Positions 22,441 to 32,583 of a stretch of DNA of 64,000 bases are shown one piece after another (the first letter of the stretch is position 1; every line of letters starts with the position of its first letter). The DNA comes from Henckelia pumila (taxonomy: Eukaryota > Streptophyta > Magnoliopsida > Lamiales > Gesneriaceae): NCBI RefSeq assembly GCF_033568475.1, contig NW_027331833.1, positions 992,001 through 1,056,000 on the forward strand, given 5' to 3'. Position numbers and translations under genes: made by a program. Under the pieces are notes generated by a model. The model worked only from the letters and a program-made list of their open reading frames with translations, did no database searches and was not told where the DNA came from.

Positions 22441-24302
22441 TGTAAGAGTGGGTGCCCAGTGAGCCAACTGTGTGGCTATGGGCTTTGTTGACTCTTTGTA
22501 TAAACAATCTTTTGTTTAATAATATTTACACTTTTATGGCAATGACTTTATATTACTTCATATTGTTATATTGTGATATACTATTGTTGTTTTGATAAAG
22601 ACCTTGAATATACTATAGTGTATGTAAGATGTGGTAGAACATGGAGATGTCTATCATGAAATACATCTTATAGTCACTGTATATTCTAAAACCGTTCCTA
22701 GTCGATTGAGCCGTCCGATAATAAGGATAAGGATCGCTCGAGTTTGAGACTAGCATTTGCGATGCGGAGTACCACGTTTCATTGGTAGGGAACATAGAGA
22801 TGTTCGAAGCATGCAAATGGATATTCATAGGATGAATAGTCGAACTACCCTATCCGGACTTTCCAAGTGGTTATCACTTATCGAGTGGATAAAGTCCGCG
22901 GTTTTGGTTGTACACCATTAGTCCTTATGACTTGAAACATCATGGAGACTCTATATGCTAGTACTGTGCTTTGACTCGTTTACCGACTCTGAGGGGGTCA
23001 TCAGGTGTCGAGATTGGGTACAGTTACGACACATATAGGAGTCAATGCATTGTTGTCAAGGATTCACCACATACTTGCGAGTGTGGATATCCTATGCGAT
23101 CTGAGGAGATATTAGTGTGACAAATCTCTGGCCAGAGTACTTGATGTGATTTAAGAAATGGTTTCTTAGTAGCACATGCGATGTCACTAATTTGATCTTC
23201 AAGATGCATTGCATAGTTATCGAATCTTGAGCGACTCTCGATATACCAATGGTTGTTGATTCGATCGGGATATATGGATGAAGGGACAGTACTGTACGCT
23301 AACCAAAATCTACTGGTTCTTGTAGGCACTATCAGTGATACCTAGGGAATCATGGGGCGATGTTGCTAGGCGCTTTACCATGATTCGTTGGGCAAGTCGG
23401 AAAGTGTTGTTCCGAGTCACAAGGAGTTGTGAGCCCACGGCTAGCTGTATCCCTGAACCATTGAGGGTCACACAGTGTAATGGAGTTTTAATCCCCGTTG
23501 AGATAGTTAAATTTAAAGAGTTAAATTTAATGAACTAAGGAGTTGGACTTCTTAAATAAGAGTAAGGGAGTAGGATTTCCTAAAATGACATAGGGATGGA
23601 CATTTTTGGAAACCACTGAATTCGGATTCAGGAAAATTTATTTTGACTTTAAAATGTGCAGAAATGGTTTCTGTGCACATTGGTGAAATCAGTTCATCAA
23701 TCGGAGTCACGATGAATTTTATATTAATTTCTGAACGAGCGGGCTTTGCTTGTCGGGCCCCAGCTTATGACTAATGGGCCCTAAGGTGTTAGTGGCCTGC
23801 ATTATAAATAAGTTATTTCAGTACAGAAATTACACACAATAGGTCATAATTTTTGAGAGCAAAAATCGAAAACCCTAGTTCCTCTCAAATAATATTTCGG
23901 CCGCCCCCTTGCTCTGTCACAGAGAAATTCCGGTCTGTGATTTTGAATCGCAGTAAGGAATAACGAATCAGATTCGTTTATTCTCTTCGCAGAAAACTTC
24001 TGATAGATTTTCTAGTGCAATCTATCAGAGGGATTAAACCTCTGTTCGTGGACCTGATTGAAGGCGTTCATCGGTTCCAGGGAGAGACAACAAGAGCAGA
24101 ATTGTTCTGTTGGTGTCCATTAATCTCGTTGCGAGATTTGAGGTAAAATTTATTTAATTGTTATTTAAATTTTACACACACACGTAATTTAATCGTTAAA
24201 CGGTTGATACCCATACTATGGAATTGTTCCATAACAAAATTTTTAAACTTCCGCTGCACCGGGTATCAATCGTGATTGATCTGACCGCCAGTTTTTCCAA
24301 CA
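22441..24302 (+). repeat. 3' LTR of copia-1
   Basis: 1862 bp, about 99.8% identical to 15287-17148 by visual comparison, bounded by the polypurine tract and by the ATCGG target duplication. Confidence 0.96.
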
Positions 24303-24387
24303 ATCGGAGCGTCCGATCCTGACCGATCGGAATGTGGCATGCATGCGTAGATCGGAGTGTCCGATCTAGGGATCGGAGCATCCGATC
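24303..24387. repeat. Palindromes with 3-nt spacers in the gypsy-2 LTR
   Basis: Three inverted repeats of the form (G)ATCGGA-NNN-TCCGAT(C): 24303-24317 (spacer GCG), 24350-24366 (GTG) and 24371-24387 (GCA). A lone half-site lies near 24325. Copia-1 inserted inside the first palindrome, after its ATCGG. Confidence 0.9.
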
Positions 24388-25482
24388 GAGGTCCATAAAT
24401 AGGGGTGTGAGAAGCTCATTTGTTTTCGTTCAGAATCCTTTCCTCTCCCATAATGGCTCTATTTTAAGGGCGTCGGGACTCTTTCTTTAAGAGTTGGAGT
24501 AAGAAGTATAATTTTTATAGTTAAGGGACAGTGTCCGTAGTAGTGGCCAAGCAGCGGAGGTTTGAAGAGGTGTCCAGGGGTCATAGCAAGGTTGTGCCCA
24601 AGCTCTGGGCATTTGACATCAGCGGGTTGACGACGGACGAAGCTATAGCTCTAGCTCCTTATAATAAATAGGGAGTATTCTAGTTTAATTAAGGCTTTTA
24701 GAGCATGATAGATGATGTTTGGCATGTTAGATAATGCATGGTTATTTTGTATTGAAGTACTGCATGGTAGGCTTGGAACCTAGATGGGAGCTTCTAGGAT
24801 CTGCCATATAAAGGTACGAAAGTATTGTTTGAGATATCCAGACTGAGTATGCATGTATTATGTGTTTGCATGGTTTATTTGATTATATGGCATGGTTTTA
24901 TCTGCATATACGTGTCATGATATTATGCTGCATCCATGAGCATATTGATCATTTATTCTTGAGATATCATATAGTAGGGCGCTCACCCTACGAGTAGTGG
25001 ATGATTGGATACGTAGGTCTTATGTCAGGTCATCGTTATGGTTGGACACTAGTACTAGTATCAGGTCATCATTATTCACTGGGTATAGGAGCCACCTCCT
25101 GATGCGATGGTGCAGCGTGTTATATACCCTGGGCCCGTCTTGCGAGCTTGTTTTCTTGACCCTTGTGTCTTGGTATCCAGTACACTTGCATACATGCTCA
25201 TATAATCATTGTATACTCATACTCTCATACTGAGTGTTTTATGCTCACGTTCGGTTATTTTCTGTGTCTGGATGCCCCATTCGATGTGGCAGTTGCAGGT
25301 AGATTTCCTGAGGATTTGGAGGTTAGGTGGTGACCCATGCAAGATTGCAGGGTTGACCACTAGATTATAATTTTCTGGTATTAACTTATTTAAGTTTCCG
25401 CATTTACTCTGATTAAGATTACTTATTGTTTAAGTATGCTTAATCTTTTAATTAGTAGGTGATCACGGTGCGGGTCACTACA
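24303..25482 (+). repeat. gypsy-2 3' LTR, second part
   Basis: Continues the LTR interrupted at 15286 (24303-24307 is the duplicated ATCGG) and ends GGGTCACTACA at 25482. Three GATCGGA-NNN-TCCGATC palindromes lie within its first 85 bp. A promoter-like 'ccataaatagggg' occurs at about 24391, consistent with the U3/R part of an LTR. The following GTAGC could be a target duplication, but no left partner is identifiable. Confidence 0.8.
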
Positions 25483-25944
25483 GTAGCACACTGGGCCGTC
25501 GTATCAGAAGGTACTCTCGTACCATAAGAATAAGTGGACTAAAGTAACTGGACCCAAATCCACCTAATTCATCCGCAAATAACTCGGTGCTGAGCAAATC
25601 CCTCTACCGATATTATCAATGTATAGACTCAACATGATAATGCATGTGGCAATAATAACCGTGGCACAATAAATGCACATAAGACAAGCCATATAAACCA
25701 TGCAAACATAGAACATGCATACTCAACCAGGATATTTTGGATAGTTCATTCGTACCTCTATTAAGCAACACAGGCAACCTAGCAACACTGGTTCTTTAGT
25801 CTAAGCCTATAAGCACATAATCAACATATCACTTATTGTCTACTAAAAGTCTTAAATAGACTAATAGCTACACACAGAAGCTAAGCAGAAACTAGTCTTA
25901 TACATGCATCCGTCGTTAGCTCTTTGATGCAATGACCTCAAAAC

Positions 25945-26406
25945 TAGAGCTGTCAATTGGGTTAGGCCCACCGGGTCGGCCCGTCCCGCCACACAATTTA
26001 AGTGAATTGGGTTGAAATTTTTTCAACCCAACTAAAGGTGGGCCTAGGTTGGCCAAATCGCGCAGTTCGTGGTACTAGGCGGGTCAGCCCGCGGTGGGTC
26101 TGGGTTGGCCCGCAAGCCTGGAGAATTATTATTATTTTTTTACTTTTATTGTGAAATATATATTTTTTAATGAAAGTTGTGAATTTTTTTTATATTAATT
26201 ACTTTATACAAAATTTACATATATGAAATCAATAATTAATTTTTTTTATTAATATGTGTCTATTAATACTTATTTATGAAATGAAATTTATAATTAATTA
26301 TAATAATTTTAATTTATTATTTATTTATTTTTATTTGTAGTGAGCCAACCAGCGGGCCGGCCCGCTTAACTCGCCCCGTCATGGGTTAGCCCGTCTGACA
26401 GCTCTA
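25945..26406. mobile_element. hAT-type MITE with perfect TSD and an empty-site relative
   Basis: A 462-bp non-coding element with perfect 11-bp terminal inverted repeats TAGAGCTGTCA / TGACAGCTCTA. Perfect 8-bp target duplications CTCAAAAC lie at 25937-25944 and 26407-26414. The related LTR copy at 13243-13258 reads CCTCAAAACCTA without the element, which serves as an unoccupied site. Subterminal regions are rich in GGCCC/GGGCC words. Confidence 0.95.
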
Positions 26407-26590
26407 CTCAAAACCTAGACACAACTTCGCGATGATCTCGGTAGCGCCTTGCCATTGTCCGGCCTTTGAAACGACGCATAAAGTTGCACAAAAGTCAACA
26501 AGAAACGAGAGAGAAAGCTGAGAAATGTGCAAGAAAAGTGAAGCTCTCGGTCCCTATTTATAAACCACTATCGAAATGTCTGATCTCTTA

Positions 26591-26875
26591 TTCGGAGCCT
26601 CCGAACGCTCTTCGAAGCATCCGATCGTCCTTCCGATCTCTCACTACGGAAAACGTGTCCCTGATTGGACAACACACTGTTGTCGACGCAGTTCGGACCT
26701 TTCGAACTCTAGTCCGGAGCATCCGAACTCTCTTAATTCCAATCACCAATCAAAACTCGTACCATGTTTGACTGCAAAGAGATTGGAGCTTTCGATTCGT
26801 AGTTCGGAGCTTCCGAACTGCTTGGTACATTGATCTTCAACTTTGGCTTCCAAACTACTTTTCGGAGCTTCCAAA
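26591..26875. repeat. Cluster of TTCGGA-NNN-TCCGAA palindromes in LTR X copy 2
   Basis: Six copies with a 3-nt centre: 26591-26605 (perfect, GCC), 26611-26625 (imperfect), 26690-26708 (one mismatch), 26711-26729 (one mismatch, GCA), 26801-26819 (perfect 8-bp arms AGTTCGGA, GCT) and 26861-26875 (one mismatch). The same basic word with different flanks occurs in the gypsy-2 LTR. Confidence 0.88.
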
Positions 26876-27020
26876 CTGTCTACTAACTTGAAGCCTTTAG
26901 AACCATTTTTTATCATTCTGAATCCGTATTTCAACTCCTTAAACCTATTTAGTAACTCTTAATCAAGTTTATTCAGTTGATTAACTTAATTAGGAGTTGG
27001 GTTACTATATTAACAGTCCG

Positions 27021-28484
27021 ATCTACCTGGTTAGCATAGTTTATAGGTTATTACGTTAGCCGAGAGTTTATCCAATGCTTAACAAAAGATAACAGCTGCG
27101 GTTTTCACGTCATAAAAAATTGCATAACACATGCATTGTGTATGCCGATCACTATTATATTTTAGTAAATGATGCAAATATACTAATGTATTTGTATTTT
27201 TTCAGTTTAAGTATATTTTTAATTGACAAAAAACTATAAATATAATTTAATAAACTTTATATATATATATATATATATTAATATATATATAAATCGAGTA
27301 GTACCTAAACCTGAATATGAATACCCCAATTATCTTGGGCATGGTTCGGATATAAAAATAAAAATTGAAACCCGAACTTTCCATAATCGAACTACCCGAA
27401 ACCCGAATAACTCAGACCATGTCCACCCCTATGTTTACCCCAAATTTTTTATGTATCATCAACAAGTATATTTAATAAACCATAAAAGTGTGAGGTATAA
27501 TCCATCAACCAAAGGATTGAGAACAAAGATTTGAGATTTTGATTAGTTAATAAATAGTCCTATAATATTTATATATAAAAAAAACATTGTTTGATATGAA
27601 TGATGATATTAAAATGTCCTTATATCATCTCGTATTTAGATCAAAGTTTACAATAAATTGAGTATTATAAATAGTTATGTTATTTTTATCATCAATTTAT
27701 CATCTCTACCTTATATGGCAAGATGTTCAATTAAAGGTATAATTGCTAAGCCAGTGTGTGTATAAAACAATCATGCAATTAGAGTAATAAAACGTGGCTA
27801 GTGGGTATGACTTGCCCACAAGCCGTTATTTGGTGGGCGAGACAGGGCACACCATCATTTAAGCTGAGAAGTGCTTCCTAGAAGTTCTATCAAATACTTT
27901 TTTAATATATTTGGTAGACCGACTTGCATTCCATTATAATTTGAGATTAGGTGAGATGAAAAATTGTCAAATCAACTCATCTATTTATTGAACAGGGCGA
28001 ACCAACCCAACAAGATGATTTCGTTTTGAGAGCGGTAGTAGTTTTGTGTGAGGACAATAAAGAGTAATGTTTTTATTTCCAATATTCGTTTTCTTAACGA
28101 TTCAAGGCCATGATGAAGTGGTATATGTTTGAGATCTTGGTAGACTGAAATATATGAAAAATATAAAAATAGGGGTGACAGAATGACTTGATTGTGATTG
28201 GGCCAGATCGGAGCCCAATCGAATTGGTCCGAGTAGGATACGGCCCAACAAAATTGAGAAACGAGATCCGACCCATAAACAACGCGTCGACACGAATGGG
28301 ACATGAATATCAGTGAAGTCAACTCGCACAAATATGAACAGGCAATCAGCTTGAGCTTGCTTTTTAAATCTTAATCCATGGCAATGATTTACCAATTCCA
28401 GTAGTCGATTGGATAACTTAGCTGCATCATCGTGAACTAGGTGTTAGCTTCGTTCAAGAACCGGCAGTCGGGTGTTCGACGGAG
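27021..28484. other. Intergenic region upstream of the NLR gene
   Basis: AT-rich and without a recognisable gene. It holds a TA microsatellite at about 27248-27290. A stretch at about 27300-27435 ends in 'gtccacccctat' and may be the end of a hAT-type MITE. The NLR promoter must lie in the right part, but no convincing TATA box could be assigned. Confidence 0.6.
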
Positions 28485-31433
28485 ATGGCGGACGCCGCCG
28501 TGGAGTTCCTGTTGGAGAACCTGAAACAGCTGCTCGTGTACAACGTGGGACTGATCTCTGACGTGAAGAACCAGGTGGAGCGTCTGTACAACGATCTGGG
28601 TCTGTTCAAAGCTTTCCTCAAGGATTCCACAGAAAAGCGCAGCAAGAATGAGGTGCTGAAAGAGCTGGTGAAGCAGATCAGGAACGTGGTGTACGAGGCT
28701 GAAGATGTGATCGACGCTTTCGTCGCCGAAGCGGCGGCGCACAAGGCGCGTGGCGTCGTCAGGAAGGCTTTCCACACTCCAGGTTACGCGGAGAAGCTTC
28801 GCAAAGTGGGGGTACGGATCGAGGAGATCCGACGAAGGGTCGATGATATTTATAGAAACAAGCAATTCGGGTTCGATTCGCTTCAGACAGGGGACGGGGC
28901 CGAGGGAAGCTCGAAAGAGAAAAAGGTGAATCTTTCATGGTTTCCACTTTCACTGCTGGGATCTATCTTCTTCCTATTTTGCTATATTCCTGCTCTTGTT
29001 TGATTAGATTTGGAATGAATATGGAGCAATAGTTGGATTTGAATTGTTACATTTATTTTTCTCTTATTACTTTTGTCAGTTCATTGGCATAAGAACTAGT
29101 GAGGAATTAAGTAAATTTCTTATTGGATGTTCGTTTACTAAAAGACATAAGTCATCGGCCTTAATTGTACTGATTTGAAACCTTCTACACAGCCTCCTAT
29201 TGTTGAAGAAGACAATGTGGTGGGATTTGAGGATGAGGCAGAAACGGTCATCGCTCTTCTCACTGGGGGAGCGGATGAACTAGAAGTAAACTCAATTGTT
29301 GGCATGGCAGGACTTGGCAAGACTACATTGGCCAAAATGATTTATCGCGATCCTCGTATCGAGTACGAGTTCTACAACCGAGCATGGGTTTATGTTTCTC
29401 AAGACTATAGCAGGAAAGAAGTATTCCTCAGCATTCTTGGACATTTCACTCAGGTGACTGTTGATATGCAGAAGATGAATGATGAAAATCTGGCCAAAGA
29501 ACTTTGTAAGATTTTGGAGAAAGGAAAATATTTGGTTGTTATGGACGATGTTTGGACTCAGCAGGCTTGGAATGATCTCAAAATCGGTTTCCCTAAGAAC
29601 AACAAGAAGAGTAGGATATTGATAACTAGCCGTATAAGAAAAGTAGCGCAACATGCTAACCCAAACAGGGATCCTCACGATTTGCGTTTTCTAACAAATG
29701 AAGAGAGTTGGAAGTTACTAAAGATTAAGGCGCTGGGATCAGAGGATTGCCCTGAAGAATTGATAAAAGATGGAACCCGTATAGCCACACAATGTCAAGG
29801 ACTGCCACTCGCAATTGTGGTCATTGGAGGAATTCTGTTAGAGAAAGGTACAGATTGGTGGGAAACGGTTGGTAAAAGTGTGGATGCATATATGGCAATG
29901 GAACAGAGTAACCGCGTGGACAATTTGATTGAATTAAGTTACAATCACTTACCTTACCACTTGAAAGCATGCTTTATTTACTTTGGAATGTTTCCGGAAG
30001 ATTTTGAGATCCCCGTATGGAAACTTATTCGGTTATGGATTGCTGAAGGATTCATACAGTCAAAAGACGGAATGAGCTTGGAGGATATTGGAGAGGAGTA
30101 CTTGGACGATCTTGTCAGCAGAAATTTAGTGATGGCAGGAGTCCGGAGATCTAATGGAAAACACAAAACATGTCGTGTTCATGACATGCTTCATGAGTTT
30201 TGCAAAAGAGTAGCTGCAGAAGAAAATTTTTTTCGAGAAATAAAGCGGTTCGATCAAGGAACCTATGTATCGTCCAACCTTAACTTGCAAACTTATCGCC
30301 GTCTTTGCATTCATACTCGTGTCTTGAATTACATCTCATCGAAACCAGTTGGTACACGCGTGCGTTCTTTTGTGTGCTTCTCCAATGAAGAGATTAACTT
30401 ACCTGCTGAATATATCTCATCCATTACTGGAGCATTTAAGCTGCTCAGAGTATTGCATGCTCGGTCCATCATATTTAGTCGCTTTCCTACTGACCTAATC
30501 CAACTGGTTCATTTGAGGTTTATTGCTCTCTCTTGTAATTTCAAGATTCTTCCTGCTGCCATGTCTAGCCTTTGGAACATTCAAACTTTTGTGGTTGAAA
30601 CATCTTCACGCACTTTTGACATTAAAGCAGATCTATGGAAGATGATTCAACTAAGGCACGTGAAAACAAATGCATCCACAACTTTGCCAGGGCCTCTCTC
30701 AAAAGGTAGAAAAGGTAAAGATGAAGTTTTGATGCTTGGGAACCTACAAACACTTTCAACCATATCACCTGAAAGTTGTACAGAAGATATGTTTTTAAGG
30801 ACACCTAACCTGAAGAATTTGGGCATCCGGGGTCAATTGGCTAAGCTTCTAGATAGCAAGAGCGGAAACATTCCTTTTGATAGTTTGGGAAAATTGGATT
30901 ATCTTGAAAATTTGAAGTTGTTGAATGATGTATTTCCTCGTCCACCTTCTGAAGGAAAATTAGACAGTCTTCCTCAAACGTATAAATTCCCACCGAAGCT
31001 GAAGAAGCTAACGTTGTCAGATACACTACTCGACTGGAAAGACATGTCTACGTTGGGAATGTTGGAGAACTTGGAGATTCTAAAGTTGAAAAACAATGCG
31101 TTTAAAGGGGATTGGTGGGATTCGAAAGATGGTGGTTTCCGCGCTCTGAAAGTATTGCATATTGGAAGGACAGATCTGGTCACCTGGAGATCTGCAGCTC
31201 ATCACTTTCCAAGACTTAAACATCTTTATCTTAGACACTGCAGTAGCCTTTCAGCACTCCCAATAGCTTTCGCAGACATTTCGAGCCTCCGGCTTGTGGA
31301 CATGTATTGTACAACAAAAAATGCGGCTTTGACTGCTAAGGAGATTGAGAAAAAAATAACAGAAAAGCCCAACCAGATGCAAATCGCCAGGGGCGGAGGA
31401 TTTAAGCTCTCTATCTATCCTCCATATCAATGA
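28485..31433 (+). CDS. CC-NB-LRR disease resistance protein (RPP13/R1-like), two exons
   Basis: Exons 28485-28925 and 29193-31433 join in phase 0 (AAG|GTGAAT donor, CACAG acceptor) and encode 893 aa. Residues 1-147 form an Rx-type coiled coil with the EDVID motif at 73-77. The NB-ARC follows: P-loop GMAGLGKTT (184-192), kinase-2 LVVMDDVW (261-268), RNBS-B ILITSR (289-294), GLPL (350-353), RNBS-D around 407-434 and VHD at 476-478. The C-terminal part to 893 consists of irregular leucine-rich repeats. All NB-ARC residues expected for nucleotide binding are present, so this looks like an intact intracellular immune receptor. The recognised pathogen cannot be inferred. Reading through the intron would give a 172-aa coiled-coil protein. 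The closest named relatives by motif style are R1A/RPP13-like proteins of asterids. Confidence 0.94.
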
Positions 31434-31742
31434 ATGAGCTGAAAAGTTCTACTTTGGAAGGTAACAGGAAATTTTCGTTCTTGCCTGCGGCAGAATCCAC
31501 ATATGTTCTGCTACATTCACACGCCTCTTCTCATATCATGTACTCTTTACTTTGTGTAGATGGATGCTGAACTGGGGAATGGTGGAGCCATCCACCTCAA
31601 ATCCAGTCTCAGTACTAAAATATGGTCCGTCTTCGCATTTTTTTGGAGTATATGCATTTCATGTGATTCGGTGTGATGTTGAGCTGAACTGCTGCTTTGT
31701 TTTTCGATCTTTGACACGCTGTTCGTGCTTATAGCCTTCTTC

Positions 31743-31748
31743 AATAAA
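31743..31748 (+). terminator. Candidate poly(A) signal of the NLR gene
   Basis: AATAAA lies about 310 bp after the stop codon and is followed by a GT-rich stretch (TTTGTGTGTGAGGG). Plant poly(A) signals are loose, so this is only plausible. Confidence 0.5.
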
Positions 31749-32583
31749 GACATTTGTGTGTGAGGGATGTATATATGTGAATCCTTCACTGTTTACAGTG
31801 TACGTTGCCATTTATTTGCCATTGCTTTGGTTTGTTAAATAAAAATAATGATTCTAGTCGATAATAATAATAATAACTAGGAGTTGTGGGCACGCATGTT
31901 GCATATGTAATTTACAAACACGTGTGATATATTTTATCTTTAAGTACTTGCTTTAGTTATGATATATATAATCACATCAGATTTAGCGTTGTAATATTTT
32001 GTAATTATTAAAATAAATGTATTATGCAGTAGTTGAAAATTGATTATTGGTAAGAGGAACATTACATGCATATGGTTTGATTACTGAATCGCAGATCTTT
32101 GTTGAAATATCAAATCCATCTTATGACATATCACCGAAAAGATTATCCACACAGTCCAAATAATGATCACATGGCCATAGAGTAGAGATTGCATTTGAGA
32201 TGACGTAGATTCTTGCATGGATTCCAAAAGATTTTGAAATTTAGCATATTTATTAACAAGGATGATTTTGAAAGTTAATTAAAATATATCAAAACTTCCC
32301 TAATTCATTCTGGTCAGTACTAATGGTAAACTATTCGGAAAATCGAGAATATTAACTTACAACTAATTTTTACATCAAAACCTGCAATATAAAACAGAGC
32401 CACAACCACAAAAGTGGAAACATAATAGTAACAACAAACATGCTGTGGGCCGGGCCAACCCTATTGGATCACGGTTACCGAGCCCAGGCCCACACAACCC
32501 TTTTTCTTCTAAACACTCGCAAAACTAATCAGACTCCAAAATCCCAGGACTAAAATTAGAAAGAAAGGACTCCGAACGCGATT
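31749..32583. other. Intergenic region between convergent NLR and protease genes
   Basis: AT-rich, with a short ATA microsatellite near 31860. It contains the 3' untranslated ends of both genes. No further gene or repeat family was recognised. Confidence 0.7.

Larger units (their letters stand above)
15287..24302 (+). mobile_element. Ty1/copia retrotransposon copia-1, young, largely gag-less
   Basis: A 9016-bp element with two 1862-bp LTRs (15287-17148 and 22441-24302) and perfect 5-bp target duplications ATCGG (15282-15286, 24303-24307). It has a Met primer site, a polypurine tract and a copia-order pol (PR-IN-RT-RNaseH). I find only about four substitutions between the LTRs, so the insertion is recent. 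About 2.1 kb of non-coding leader lies where gag would normally be; only the end of gag with a zinc knuckle survives. The leader holds two tandem hairpin arrays. The element was probably mobilised by proteins from a relative. Confidence 0.95.
13364..25482 (+). mobile_element. Decayed Ty3/gypsy element gypsy-2, 3' LTR split by copia-1
   Basis: Plus-strand remnant made of a degenerate integrase/chromodomain region, a polypurine tract (14950-14962) and a 3' LTR. The LTR starts at 14963 (TGTAGTAGC), is interrupted at 15286 by copia-1, resumes at 24308 and ends at 25482 (GGGTCACTACA). Without copia-1 the LTR would be 1499 bp. The 5' boundary is uncertain. 13364 starts with TGTAGTGACCC, like an LTR terminus, but 13364-13890 does not match the 3' LTR and may belong to yet another fragment. 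Confidence 0.7.
25483..27020 (-). repeat. Gypsy-type LTR of family X, copy 2 (minus orientation, partial)
   Basis: Matches copy 1 (12946-13361) from its first base and then extends to about 27015, where the minus strand reads TATAGTAACCCAACTCC, an LTR-like start. The first part of the LTR as seen in copy 1 (12046-12945) is absent; gypsy-2 ends there instead. It carries a hAT-type MITE and a cluster of TTCGGA/TCCGAA palindromes. Confidence 0.65.
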
